Source: a virus. From it: 21,816 bases of DNA. The notes under the pieces are model-generated. The model saw only the letters and a program-made list of their open reading frames with translations. It had not been told where the DNA came from and did no database searches. Shown piece after piece: positions 1 to 8,054 of this stretch; position 1 is the stretch's first letter; each line of letters begins with the position of its first letter. The position numbers were made by a program, and so were the translations under genes. The DNA lies in IMG/VR virus record IMGVR_UViG_3300031600_000039, positions 1 to 21,816 of that record; one strand, given 5' to 3'.

Positions 1-1
1 A

Positions 2-922
2 AGAATTAGATTTTATCAAACCGCTGATAGCATTTTAGATGATGGGTTTTTAGCAACCGATCCAGAATATATTGCAGCTAGTAGCGCACTATCACAAAAC
101 CCAAGACCAGTTAGAGTAGCTATCGGCCGCATCGATGCAGGTGATGCTTCCCTAACAGATTCACTAAATGCAGTTTCTCAGGAAAATGATGATTGGTATG
201 GCTTTGCTATTACATCTCGTCTTCAAGCTGATGTAGAAGAAGCAGCCGCATGGACCGAAGCTGAAATTAAAATCTTTGGCAGCGCATCTGATGATGTTGA
301 AATCCTTAACGCATCTTCAACAACTGATATTGGAGCAGTCCTTCAAGCAGCTGGTTATGCTAGAACTTTTGTAATGTACCATGATGAAGCAGCAACAGCT
401 TATCCTGAAGCAGCTTGGTTTGGAGTTCAACTTCCGACCGCTCCGGGATCTTCAACTTGGGCGTTCAAAACGTTGGCTGGTATTCCTGTTGTTGACATGT
501 CTTCTACTCAAAGAACAAATGCTTTTAATAAGAATGTAAATACATATGAACTAAGGGGCGGTGTTAACATCACTAAAGATGGTCAAGTTTCATCAGGTGA
601 ATATATCGACATTATCCGTGGGGTTGACTGGTTACAAGCTAGAATGACCGAGCGTGTTTATTTGCTATTAACTAACAGTCCGAAGATTCCTTATACAGAT
701 GCAGGTGTTGGTATTGTTGAAGCTGAAGTTAGAGCTCAACTAGATGCAGCTATAGCTCAAGGCGTTATTGCAATCGATCCAGCATATACAGTCACAGTTC
801 CTTTAGTAAAAAATATATCAACAAATGATAAAGCTAATCGCTTCTTACCAGACGTAAGATTCGAAGGAACTCTGCAAGGAGCAATACATTCAATAAGAAT
901 TCGTGGAATCGTTAGAATATAA
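2..922 (+). CDS. Contractile tail sheath protein, DUF3383-like (5' end cut off by window)
   Basis: The reading frame is open from base 2, so the start codon lies outside the window and 306 C-terminal residues are visible. The sequence runs through an N-terminal/middle region with GFLATDPEYIAASSALSQ and PRPVRVAIGRI, then TFVMYHDEAATAYPEAAW and a PGSSTWAFKTLAGI segment, and ends in IRIRGIVRI. This pattern is known from the DUF3383 family, which forms the contractile sheath of small myoviruses. The protein would polymerise around the tail tube and shorten to drive the tube through the host envelope. The following gene is a DUF3277-like tube protein, the usual sheath-tube order. An internal ATG at 374 exists but homologous sequence continues upstream of it, so it is not the start. 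The family assignment is from recognition, not a search. Confidence 0.85.
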   Translation, partial: RIRFYQTADSILDDGFLATDPEYIAASSALSQNPRPVRVAIGRIDAGDASLTDSLNAVSQENDDWYGFAITSRLQADVEEAAAWTEAEIKIFGSASDDVEILNASSTTDIGAVLQAAGYARTFVMYHDEAATAYPEAAWFGVQLPTAPGSSTWAFKTLAGIPVVDMSSTQRTNAFNKNVNTYELRGGVNITKDGQVSSGEYIDIIRGVDWLQARMTERVYLLLTNSPKIPYTDAGVGIVEAEVRAQLDAAIAQGVIAIDPAYTVTVPLVKNISTNDKANRFLPDVRFEGTLQGAIHSIRIRGIVRI

Positions 923-934
923 AGGAGATAAAAA

Positions 935-1381
935 ATGAGCGTAAGAACATATGATGCAGCACAAGTGATCCTTTCAATAGGTGGCGTTAATATCGGAGGA
1001 TATGCAGACGGTACTTTTATTTCAATTGAAAGAGAAGAGCAAAGCTTTACAAAAGTAGTAGGTGCTGACGGAAAAACAAGTAGAGCTAAATCAAATAACA
1101 GGTCTGGTAGTTTAACTATCACGCTGCAGCAAACCAGCCCATCGAATGATGTGATCTCAGGTTTCTTAACTCAAGACGAGTTAACAGCAGATGCAGTCGT
1201 GCCGGTTTTAATTAAAGATAACTCAGGTGAGTCAAGATTATTCTCAGCAACTGGATGGGTACAAGGTCTACCTACTATCGAGTATGCTAAAGAAATCTCA
1301 ACACGTGAGTGGGTAATGGATTTAGCCGATATAGAATTTAACATAGCTGGTAATGCAGCGATTGGCGGAGCAGAGGTATAA
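935..1381 (+). CDS. Tail tube protein, DUF3277-like
   Basis: This 148-residue protein fits the DUF3277 phage structural family, which sits directly after DUF3383 sheaths and is taken to be the tube (inner tail) protein. Visible hallmarks are an N-terminal TYDAAQVILSIGGVNIGGYA strand segment, a central FTKVVGADGKTSRAKSNNRSG segment rich in small and basic residues, and a predicted all-beta tail. It would form stacked hexameric rings inside the sheath and carry DNA to the host. A clear ribosome site (AAAGGAG, 7 bases before ATG) fixes the start. The gene lies 12 bases after the sheath stop and 3 bases before the chaperone gene, so the three are almost certainly co-translated. No odd residues or breaks were seen. 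Confidence 0.85.
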   Translation: MSVRTYDAAQVILSIGGVNIGGYADGTFISIEREEQSFTKVVGADGKTSRAKSNNRSGSLTITLQQTSPSNDVISGFLTQDELTADAVVPVLIKDNSGESRLFSATGWVQGLPTIEYAKEISTREWVMDLADIEFNIAGNAAIGGAEV

Positions 1382-1384
1382 TAA

Positions 1385-1819
1385 ATGATTGAGAATAAAG
1401 AAAGAACTATCAGCGGTAAAAGTTACGTGGTAACTCAATTTCCTGCTAGAAGAGCTTTAAAATTAAAGACAAGGCTAATTAAACTTGTAGCCCCTTCTTT
1501 GTTTTCAGTATTAGGAAATTCTGGTACTAACATTATGGAAACCAAAGTTGATTCAAGCATGATTAAAAGTGCGGTCTCTATTTTAGCAGATAAGCTAGAC
1601 GCAGATGAGGTTGAGGATTTAGTTATAAGTTTATTCGCATCGACTCGTCGTGATGGTAAAGAATTAAACGCAGCTGAGTTTGATCGAGCATATGCTGGTA
1701 ACTTTGGTGAAATGTACGGAGCTCTTCAGTTTGTACTGGAGGTGAACTTTGGATCTTTTTTAGACCAATTCCGTACTGGCAACCAAGGAGAAGTGCAGGC
1801 GGAAAATCATCTGGCTTAA
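1385..1819 (+). CDS. Tail assembly chaperone, short (zero-frame) product
   Basis: This 144-residue protein sits between the tube gene and the tape measure gene, the position of lambda gpG-type tail assembly chaperones. It has a helical, mixed-charge make-up, with a basic N-terminal segment (ARRALKLKTRLIKLVAP) and an acidic middle (ADKLDADEVEDLV). The family binds the tape measure protein and recruits tube subunits during tail assembly, and is absent from the finished virion. AGAGG upstream of ATG 1385 serves as ribosome site. Translation in the zero frame ends at TAA 1817-1819, but a slippery heptamer at 1756-1762 allows a second, longer product. Sequence similarity alone would give only a moderate call; position and the frameshift signal make the role firm. 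Confidence 0.85.
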   Translation: MIENKERTISGKSYVVTQFPARRALKLKTRLIKLVAPSLFSVLGNSGTNIMETKVDSSMIKSAVSILADKLDADEVEDLVISLFASTRRDGKELNAAEFDRAYAGNFGEMYGALQFVLEVNFGSFLDQFRTGNQGEVQAENHLA

Positions 1820-2010
1820 GCACTGGTAAGCTAGATCCAGAGCTTGAAGAAGAATGGCCGATATGGAGATTAATTTTTGAGAAAGTAGCGACCTTAAAAG
1901 AGCTAGAAGAGTTGTGGAATATTGATGATGTTGATCGGGCTAATTCTTTATTAGATATGCGAAAGTCTATAGAAGAAGAAGAATATAAGAAGAGTCAAAA
2001 GAAAAAATGA
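1385..2010 (+). CDS. Tail assembly chaperone, -1 frameshift fusion (gpGT-like)
   Basis: If ribosomes slip back one base at TTTTTTA (1756-1762), 126 zero-frame codons are joined to 82 codons of the -1 frame (next codon AGA at 1762), giving a 208-residue protein ending at TGA 2008-2010. The -1 frame has no good separate start: it is open from after a TGA at 1708-1710 and runs through PRRSAGGKSSGLSTGK into a helical, acidic domain (DPELEEEWPIWRLIFEKV, LEELWNIDDVDRANSLL) with a lysine-rich end. The tape measure ATG at 2007 overlaps this stop as ATGA, which makes sense only if the -1 frame is really translated. The gpG/gpGT pair made by -1 slippage is a conserved feature of long-tailed phages (known biology); the exact joint is inferred. 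Confidence 0.85.
1738..1762 (+). promoter_or_regulatory. Programmed -1 frameshift signal: internal SD plus slippery heptamer
   Basis: The zero-frame codons TCT TTT TTA contain the canonical slippery heptamer T TTT TTA at 1756-1762. Ten bases upstream lies GGAGGTGA (1738-1745), an eight-base match to the anti-SD end of 16S rRNA. An SD-like element about ten bases before the slip site is the known stimulator of -1 frameshifting in E. coli dnaX. No convincing downstream hairpin was found by eye in the next 60 bases. Confidence 0.85.
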
Positions 2011-3641
2011 TAGTCCGTGAATTACTAACCAAGATTGGTTTTAATGTTGATCAAAGTAAAATTCGTCAAGCGGATCAAGCTGTCAATGGTTTGACAACAA
2101 GATTAAATGGAGTCGCAGATGCAGCCATCGGTGCTGGTATGCGGCTCTCTGCTTTTGCAACATTGCCAATTGGTTTTCTTTTTAAAAATATTATAAAGGG
2201 CGCATCCGATGCTGCTGAAACTGCATCTAAATTTTCAGTGGTATTCAAGGATGTTTCTGAAGAAGCTATTGCTGTTCAACAAGATCTTGAAAAAAATTAT
2301 GGATTGAGTACTAGAGCAGCACAAGAGTTACTTTCTAATACAGGTGATCTATTAACGGGCTTTGGTTTTAATGGCAAAGCTGCTCTTGACTTATCACAAA
2401 AAACAAACCAATTAGCCGTTGACCTAGCCTCATATACCAACGTTGAAGGAGGTGCTAAGGTTGCATCTCAAGCTTTAACAAAAGCGTTGCTTGGTGAACG
2501 AGAATCTCTTAAGCAGTTAGGTGTTTCATTTAAGGAATCAGATGTCAAAGCTAAGATTTTACAATTGCGACAGGAGGGAATGACCTTCGAAACCGAACGG
2601 CAGGCTAAGGCTTATGCTGCTTTGGAAATCGCAATGGATCAATCTAAAAACGCCATTGGCGACTATGCAAGAACTAAGGATCAACTCGCTAACCGAGCAA
2701 GATTATTATCAGCACGAATTGAAAACTTAAGCAATAAGTTTGGTGATCTATTAATACCCATTACAGAAAAAGCCGTTACCATACTTTTGGAAGTGGTAGA
2801 ATATTTTGATTCATTGTCAAAAGAAACTAAAACTACAATACTTGGAATCCTTGGAGTAGTAGCTGTAGTGGGTCCCTTACTGCTAATATTCGGAGCTTTG
2901 ATAAAATCAATATTATTTATTGCGACTGCCTTTGAGGCTATTAAGTTTCGTGCTCTTATTAATGGTATGATGTCAGTAGTAACTTGGACTAAATCTACTG
3001 CTCTTGGCTTAAGGGCTATGGGTGCCGCTGCTATGTGGGCTCAGGCTAAGTTATTTTTAATACCATTAGCTATATTTGCTCTTATAATTGCAGTTGCAGC
3101 TGGAGCACAGGCATTATGGAATTGGCTAGATGAGAATGTTGATCTCTTAGATTTGTTAGAAAAAGCTTGGGAAGGCTTAAAAGATTTTATACCAGACATT
3201 GTTAAGGATGCATTTGCAAAAGCTTTTGAAATTGCTAAAACCATTGGTAATAAAATTAAAGGGTTCTTTGGATTTGGAGATGATGAAGAAGATAAAAAAG
3301 TAACGCTACAAACAACCGAGGATGTTACTAGGCGGTTATCTCCTGAGGAAAAGGAGGCAAGACAAAAACGTTCAGAGCAAATAGGTCGTAGTATTAATAC
3401 TCAAAGCTACGGCGCTGGGATGTTAACACCATCAACAACTTCAGAAATCTCTAGAATAAATAGCTCAACTATGAATGCTAATAAGAATGTTAATGTAAAT
3501 TTTGAGGTAGTAGTAAACGTACCACCCGGCACTCAGGAAGCGCAAGCTGAGTTTGTTAGGCAGGCCGCCCAAGCATCTTTTAGAGAAGAGTATAATCGTG
3601 AACTTGAAAAAGTTTTATTTGAAAACCCAGAGCTGGAGTAA
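2007..3641 (+). CDS. Tail length tape measure protein
   Basis: This 544-residue protein is mostly alpha-helical. Its N-terminal third contains VRELLTKIGFNVDQSKIRQAD and GASDAAETASKFSVVFKDVS, with the YGLSTRAAQELLSNTGDLLTG and SYTNVEGGAKVASQALTKALLG segments typical of phage tape measure proteins. Two strongly hydrophobic stretches (about residues 277-308 and 341-371) are of the kind thought to insert into the host membrane at DNA entry. Extended helical monomers in the tail lumen set tail length; 544 residues suggests a rather short tail of very roughly 80 nm (inference from about 0.15 nm per residue). The C-terminal 100 residues are charged and end in a segment like the region bound by the chaperones. 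The ATG overlaps the stop of the frameshifted chaperone gene. It is the longest tail-core gene before the baseplate genes, as expected. Confidence 0.9.
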   Translation: MIVRELLTKIGFNVDQSKIRQADQAVNGLTTRLNGVADAAIGAGMRLSAFATLPIGFLFKNIIKGASDAAETASKFSVVFKDVSEEAIAVQQDLEKNYGLSTRAAQELLSNTGDLLTGFGFNGKAALDLSQKTNQLAVDLASYTNVEGGAKVASQALTKALLGERESLKQLGVSFKESDVKAKILQLRQEGMTFETERQAKAYAALEIAMDQSKNAIGDYARTKDQLANRARLLSARIENLSNKFGDLLIPITEKAVTILLEVVEYFDSLSKETKTTILGILGVVAVVGPLLLIFGALIKSILFIATAFEAIKFRALINGMMSVVTWTKSTALGLRAMGAAAMWAQAKLFLIPLAIFALIIAVAAGAQALWNWLDENVDLLDLLEKAWEGLKDFIPDIVKDAFAKAFEIAKTIGNKIKGFFGFGDDEEDKKVTLQTTEDVTRRLSPEEKEARQKRSEQIGRSINTQSYGAGMLTPSTTSEISRINSSTMNANKNVNVNFEVVVNVPPGTQEAQAEFVRQAAQASFREEYNRELEKVLFENPELE

Positions 3642-3644
3642 GAT

Positions 3645-4211
3645 ATGTTAGTTAACTTTTTATTTTCGCCATTTACAAGACGTGGTAATCGCATAGGCTC
3701 ATTATCAATTGAGTGTACTTTATCTGAAACCCATTCGGCTACATCGAGAATAACTAATCAACCGGTCGAAGAAGGTTCAACTATTTCAGATCATATTGTT
3801 AACGATCCTGAAAAGGTAAATATAACAGGCTTTATTTCTGACACTCCACTTGATGCAAGCTATAGCAACTATTCGCAATTAGCATTCGATACCTTGTATC
3901 AAATCCGAGATACTAGAAATACTATATCAGTAGTAACTAACTATCGTGTTTATCAAGATATGGTTATTACTAACATTAGCGTACCACGTACTCAAGGATC
4001 TGGGCAGTCAATTCAGTTTAGTGTTGAGCTAACTAAAATACGTAAGGCAGGGTCTAATACTTTAGGATTGTTTGGAGCGCTACTTGCTGGAGATACTGAA
4101 GGAATAATTGACCAAGCCTCAAGTGCTTTAGATCTTGGAAGGTTGAACCCATCAGCGGCAACCGGACTTGTTGAAACAAGAGTAACAGATACTATAGGGA
4201 GGTTGTTCTAA
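3645..4211 (+). CDS. Dit-like distal tail / baseplate protein
   Basis: The 188-residue protein follows the tape measure gene by 3 bases. The N-terminal 135 residues contain SLSIECTLSETHSATSRITNQPVEEGSTISDHI and NITGFISDT, with a later TRNTISVVTNYRVYQDMVITNISVPR stretch. This pattern (embedded beta domain with E-x-H and P-V-E-x-G motifs) is known from the Dit-like N-terminal domain of phage tail proteins, which caps the tube and joins it to the hub. The C-terminal 50 residues (GLFGALLAGDTEG onward) look like a flexible, small-residue tail. The final base of its TAA stop is the A of the next gene's ATG (TAATG at 4209-4213). The family call rests on motif recognition and position. Confidence 0.75.
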   Translation: MLVNFLFSPFTRRGNRIGSLSIECTLSETHSATSRITNQPVEEGSTISDHIVNDPEKVNITGFISDTPLDASYSNYSQLAFDTLYQIRDTRNTISVVTNYRVYQDMVITNISVPRTQGSGQSIQFSVELTKIRKAGSNTLGLFGALLAGDTEGIIDQASSALDLGRLNPSAATGLVETRVTDTIGRLF

Positions 4212-4546
4212 TGTCATTAGTTATACCAGTCAGGCCCCTGCCAGCTTATTCATTTGAGGTCAATCTTGATAATGTTATTTACCGTATGGCGTTTCAGTGG
4301 AACTCTGTACATGAATTCTGGACTATGGATGTACAAACTAGAGAAGCAGAAAACTTAATCACTGGTATTAAGCTTGTAATAAACTACGAGCTAATTACAA
4401 GATATGTAGATCCCAACCTACCAGCTGGCGCTATCATCGCTCTTGATACGACAGGTAAGCTAGAGAGAATCGGGCGTAATGATCTTGGCAATGATGTCAA
4501 GTTAATCTATATACCACGAGGTGAATTCGATGACCTTGTTCAATAG
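4211..4546 (+). CDS. Baseplate plug protein (Pam3 gp18-like)
   Basis: This 111-residue protein has the compact all-beta pattern of the phage baseplate plug family: PLPAYSFEVNLDNVIYRMAFQWN, then EFWTMDVQTREAENLITGIKLV, a ITRYVDPNLPAGAIIALDT segment, and an ending in IYIPRGEFDDL. The plug is a small trimeric domain associated with the hub that closes the tube end; the family is best described from the Pam3 cyanophage baseplate. AGGGAGG lies 9 bases upstream of ATG 4211. The gene overlaps the Dit-like gene by one base and the hub gene by 17 bases, supporting a shared baseplate role. Confidence is high for the family, lower for the exact position in this phage's baseplate. Confidence 0.8.
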   Translation: MSLVIPVRPLPAYSFEVNLDNVIYRMAFQWNSVHEFWTMDVQTREAENLITGIKLVINYELITRYVDPNLPAGAIIALDTTGKLERIGRNDLGNDVKLIYIPRGEFDDLVQ

Positions 4547-5375
4547 AGTAATACAAACTAAAATTGGTAAAGCAGTTGGTGAAGGAATTGATGTAAGCGA
4601 CTTAAGAGTAAGTTTTACAATTTATAAAGCAATCGATCCAACTAGCAACTCCTGCCGAATAACGATTTATAATATGGCGGAAAATACCCGGAATCAAATA
4701 AGGGAGATTGATGATGTGATAACTATTAGCGCTGGTTATGCAGATGATGCTGGTGCTAAGTTAATGTTTACTGGTGATATCCTAAAGATCAATCATAAAG
4801 TTAGAGCGCCTGATATAATTTCAGAAGTTGAAGCAGGTGATGGTGCTAAAACATTAAGAGAAACTAGGATCTCGATATCGTTTAGAGAAGGAGCTGAAGT
4901 TAAAAGTGTTTTAGAAGATATCGCAAGTAAGCTAGATATAACATTAAGACCCCTACCTGATGATATACAAGGTCAGTATATTCATGGCTTTAGTTTTGCA
5001 GGGTCTGCTAAGGAAGGTTTAAATAAAGTAACCGAAAGAATTGATCTTGTTTGGTCGGTTCAAAATAATGAATTACAAATATTAAAAAGAAGAGCAGCGA
5101 TAAAGCTAGTGCCAAAACAAATTAGTTACTCGACTGGATTGTTAGAAGCTCCTGAAAAGTTAACTGATTTAAAAGCCAACCTTGAAAAGGATAAGCCTAA
5201 ACCGGGATATAGTTTAAGGATGTTATTGCTTCCCGATGTTGAGCCGGGTCAAACTGTTAACATAGATGCAGGACTTGTGTCTGGTCTTTACCGAGTTGAC
5301 CTAGTAACGCATGTTGGAGATAATGAAGGTTTCGATTTTATAACTAACTTAGAAGTCTCGGAGTATTCAGAATAA
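4530..5375 (+). CDS. Baseplate hub protein (gp27 / protein D-like)
   Basis: The protein (281 residues from ATG 4530) shows the fold pattern of hub proteins. It has an N-terminal LRVSFTIYKAIDPTSNSCRITIYNM strand-rich domain and an ITISAGYADDAGAKLMFTGDI segment. EVEAGDGAKTLRETRISISF marks the start of the second domain, followed by VLEDIASKLDITL, DLVWSVQNNELQILKR and a last beta domain (PGQTVNIDAGLVSGLYRVDLVTHVGD). Hub trimers link the tube to the spike. A GTG at 4521 could extend the frame by three codons, but the ribosome site GAGGTG at 4518-4523 is correctly spaced (6 bases) only for ATG 4530, so I chose that. It overlaps the plug gene and its TAA overlaps the spike ATG (TAATG). Confidence 0.85.
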   Translation: MTLFNRVIQTKIGKAVGEGIDVSDLRVSFTIYKAIDPTSNSCRITIYNMAENTRNQIREIDDVITISAGYADDAGAKLMFTGDILKINHKVRAPDIISEVEAGDGAKTLRETRISISFREGAEVKSVLEDIASKLDITLRPLPDDIQGQYIHGFSFAGSAKEGLNKVTERIDLVWSVQNNELQILKRRAAIKLVPKQISYSTGLLEAPEKLTDLKANLEKDKPKPGYSLRMLLLPDVEPGQTVNIDAGLVSGLYRVDLVTHVGDNEGFDFITNLEVSEYSE

Positions 5376-6172
5376 TGCAAGTAACGAATTTACCAGATGC
5401 TATAGCTGCAAGTATAAGAAGACACCTTGGGGAAATCCATACATGCCTGCCCGCAAGAGTCGAGAGCTATGATCATAAGCAGCAGCGAGCAAGCGTGCAG
5501 CCACAGATCAAAAAGAAATATCGTGATGGTTTAGTAGATGACATGCCAGTGATTGTTGACGTGCCAGTTATATGGCCCCGCTCATCTAACGCAAGCCTAA
5601 CATTCCCAGTTAACAAAGGTGATTACGTTATGCTAGTATTTGCCGAGCGTGCTATTGAAAACTTCCTAACACTTGGCGGTCTTCAAGAGCCGGGTGATCG
5701 TCGTAAGTTCGATCTAACAGATGCGATAGCAGTGCCGGGTTTATATCCGTTTAATGTGCCGTCACGTTCCGATAATAACGATGATGTGCTGCTCATCTAT
5801 AACAACACAAGTATTCGAATAAAGAAGGATGGTGATCTTGAGATCGTTGGTTCGAAAAATATGAAGGCAACAATCAAAGGAAATATCGAAGTTACTTGCG
5901 AAGGTAACCTAACTGCAAACGTTGGTGGTAATGCTACAATCGATATAGGTGGAACGACCGATCTAACATCTGGCGGGGATGTAAATATCACAGCGCCGAA
6001 TGTTAACATAACTGGCAACCTAACTGTTAGCGGTCAGACTGATCTTGCTGGCGGCGGTCCGGGCATCGCTCGTCAAGGTGACTCAGTTGAAGTTCAAGTT
6101 ACAGGTGGTTCAAGTGCGGGTACTTATTCAGGTACGATTACAGGAAGTTCAGGAAATTCAAGGAGTGGGTAA
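5375..6172 (+). CDS. Baseplate spike protein, Gp138 N-terminal domain
   Basis: The 265-residue protein starts with a Gp138-like OB domain (LPARVESYDHKQQRASVQPQ, VDVPVIWPRSSNASLTFPV, GDYVMLVFAERAIENFLTLGG) over residues 25-135. A beta-helical needle region with short repeats follows (IEVTCEGNLTANVGGNATID, DVNITAPNVNITGNLTVSG). It is the membrane-piercing central spike, bound to the hub. After GGGPGIARQGDSVEVQV, the last 25 residues are Gly/Ser/Thr-rich (TGGSSAGTYSGTITGSSG). That apex has no histidine, so the metal-binding H-x-H seen in some phage spike tips is absent here. The ATG overlaps the hub stop. Family and role are firm; the structure of the tip is unknown. Confidence 0.9.
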   Translation: MQVTNLPDAIAASIRRHLGEIHTCLPARVESYDHKQQRASVQPQIKKKYRDGLVDDMPVIVDVPVIWPRSSNASLTFPVNKGDYVMLVFAERAIENFLTLGGLQEPGDRRKFDLTDAIAVPGLYPFNVPSRSDNNDDVLLIYNNTSIRIKKDGDLEIVGSKNMKATIKGNIEVTCEGNLTANVGGNATIDIGGTTDLTSGGDVNITAPNVNITGNLTVSGQTDLAGGGPGIARQGDSVEVQVTGGSSAGTYSGTITGSSGNSRSG

Positions 6173-6547
6173 ATGAGTAATAGAGATTTATTGTTAAGCA
6201 AACAAAATAATGATTTGATCGTAAGTAGATTTGATCTAGGTATTGTTGAGGGTGTTGCCTCTACTGAGCAAAGACTTAAAGTACGATTGCAAATCTTTTT
6301 AAGGGAGTGGTTTTTAGACCGGACTGCTGGGCAGCCATATTATGAAGAGGTCTTTAGTAAAGCACCAAACATCAGTGAGATAGAAGCCAGACTTAAGGAA
6401 GCTATCCTAACGACCGAACGTGTACTTGAGATACTTTCATTTGATATAGACTTTAATAACGCATCGAGAACTTTGTTTGTTAACTTTGCAGTTAGTACCA
6501 TTGATGGCGATATTGTTATAGATGACGGAATAAATCTCAACGTTTAG
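6173..6547 (+). CDS. gp25-like sheath initiator / baseplate wedge protein
   Basis: The 124-residue size and motifs fit the gp25-like family of phages and contractile injection systems, which nucleates the first sheath ring and joins it to the baseplate. Visible motifs are QRLKVRLQIFLREWFLDRTAGQPYYEEVF (residues about 34-62), where the FLDR-x-x-G-x-P-Y core is diagnostic, then ISEIEARLKEAILTTERVLEI and a terminal beta hairpin (FAVSTIDGDIVIDDGI). AAGGAG about 9 bases upstream supports ATG 6173, which lies immediately after the spike stop. In this gene order it precedes the J-like wedge gene, as in many small myoviruses. No anomaly was seen. Confidence 0.88.
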   Translation: MSNRDLLLSKQNNDLIVSRFDLGIVEGVASTEQRLKVRLQIFLREWFLDRTAGQPYYEEVFSKAPNISEIEARLKEAILTTERVLEILSFDIDFNNASRTLFVNFAVSTIDGDIVIDDGINLNV

Positions 6548-6566
6548 TTGCTAATGCTTTTAAAGT

Positions 6567-6605
6567 TTGCAACTTATATGATATGATTGATTTAATAAAT
6601 TCAAT
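6567..6605 (+). promoter_or_regulatory. Possible weak internal promoter and AT-rich inverted repeat
   Basis: The 72-base gap 6548-6619 is the largest between the tail genes and breaks an otherwise tightly coupled series. It contains TTGCAA (6567-6572), 18 bases, then TTTAAT (6591-6596), and an imperfect palindrome with ATTGA (6586-6590) and TCAAT (6601-6605) as ends. The next gene has no visible ribosome site. In such AT-rich DNA this could be chance. Confidence 0.25.
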
Positions 6606-6619
6606 CTAGTGTAATAAGC

Positions 6620-8053
6620 ATGCCATTAAATTCCGGTGGATACCAACGAAAGCGTTTAGAAGAAATCAAAATAGAAATAGAGACGGATATCATTGCCGAG
6701 TTTGGTGAAGTTAACACCCAGCCCGATAGTGTATTTGGTCAGTTGATAGGAATTTTTGCTAAAAAAATATCAGATATTTATCAAGATAACGAGAATTTGT
6801 ATTTTTCAATGTATCCTTCGACAGCGGAGGGTGTATCTTTAGACAACGCCGTTGGCTTAGTTGGCATATCAAGATTAGCTGCTACTTTCTCAAGAGTAAA
6901 CGCAGCCGTAACAGGTGATCATGGAACTGCTATTATCCCGAACTCACAAGTAGAGGTAGAGGAAACCGGCGAGACCTTTGTCAATCCAAGTGCGGTTGTG
7001 ATAAATCGTAACAATGCTTTAATAATAAATGTAGAAGTGGTAACGCTTGCTGATAATACTGATTACAGTGTTTTAATAAACGGCACGCCTATTATCGTAA
7101 ACTCAAATTTGGGATCCACATTAGAGTCCATTGCAATCGATTTAGTAGATGCTATTAATTTATCAGCAGAACCAGTCACTGCGGAAATAGTAGATGGCGC
7201 TAGCTTTAGAATAACAGCAGATGATTTAGAGATATCCTTTGGATCTAGCGTTTCAAATAACATAGAATATATTGACGTTACAAGCCCAGCATTTTTTGAA
7301 GCAACAGTCACAGGACCGATCACGGTCTTGCCGGGTAAGTTAAATGTTATCGTTACTCCGATCTCGGGGTGGGATGCAGTCACTAACTTCTTTGATGGAA
7401 TTCAAGGGCGCGCCAGAGAAACCGATCAAGAATTAAGACTGAGACGCCGAAGTTCTCTCGCTGTTATTGGTGCTGCATCAATTCCTGCTATCAGATCTAA
7501 TCTACTTCAGAACGTTCAAGACGTAACTGGCGTGATTATATTTGAAAACCGAGAGCCATTTGTAGATGCGCAAGGTAGGCCGGGTCATTCATTTGAAGCA
7601 GTCGTTGAAGGTGGTGCAGATCAGGAAATAGCAGAAGAGATTTGGCGAGTAAAGCCAGCAGGCATCCAGACCTTTGGTAACGTAACTAATTTCATTATTG
7701 ATTCTAACAATGATCAGCAGGCAATATATTTCTCAAGACCAGAGCCATTATATTTATGGGTTCAGGTGGAGCTCGATATTGTAGCTGGTGCTTTCCCAAG
7801 CGAAGGAATAACAAGCGTAACGAATTCGATATTAGATACCGGGGCGCTGCTCGATGTTGGTGAGGATGTATTATTCCAATCCTTCTACGGAGCTATATAT
7901 ACGACTGCCGGTATTCAAAGATTAACTTTAACACTTGCTACTTCAAGTACTCCGGGCGGACCACCATCTGCATATGTTGCTGATAACATTAACGTAAGTG
8001 AAGTGCAAATTGCGCTATTTGATGTAAGTAGAATTAATATAAGTATAGCATAA
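6620..8053 (+). CDS. Baseplate J / gp47-like wedge protein
   Basis: The 477-residue protein has the Baseplate_J layout. The N-terminal helical segment is IETDIIAEFGEVNTQPDSVFGQ then YQDNENLYFSMYPSTAEGVSLDNAVGLVGI (residues 20-80), which is the hallmark arrangement. A beta domain follows with SRVNAAVTGDHGTAIIPN, and GWDAVTNFFDGIQGRARETDQELRLRRRSSL (about 250-280) is the conserved G-R-x-x-E-T-D-x-E-x-R-x-R motif. The C-terminal third ends with the LWVQVELDIVAGAF region. This wedge protein forms the inner ring of the baseplate that senses fibre movement and triggers sheath contraction. No SD sequence is visible before ATG 6620, and no alternative in-frame start lies in the 20 bases upstream, so translation efficiency is uncertain. 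The gene is followed after one base by the next wedge gene. Confidence 0.9.
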   Translation: MPLNSGGYQRKRLEEIKIEIETDIIAEFGEVNTQPDSVFGQLIGIFAKKISDIYQDNENLYFSMYPSTAEGVSLDNAVGLVGISRLAATFSRVNAAVTGDHGTAIIPNSQVEVEETGETFVNPSAVVINRNNALIINVEVVTLADNTDYSVLINGTPIIVNSNLGSTLESIAIDLVDAINLSAEPVTAEIVDGASFRITADDLEISFGSSVSNNIEYIDVTSPAFFEATVTGPITVLPGKLNVIVTPISGWDAVTNFFDGIQGRARETDQELRLRRRSSLAVIGAASIPAIRSNLLQNVQDVTGVIIFENREPFVDAQGRPGHSFEAVVEGGADQEIAEEIWRVKPAGIQTFGNVTNFIIDSNNDQQAIYFSRPEPLYLWVQVELDIVAGAFPSEGITSVTNSILDTGALLDVGEDVLFQSFYGAIYTTAGIQRLTLTLATSSTPGGPPSAYVADNINVSEVQIALFDVSRINISIA

Positions 8054-8054
8054 A

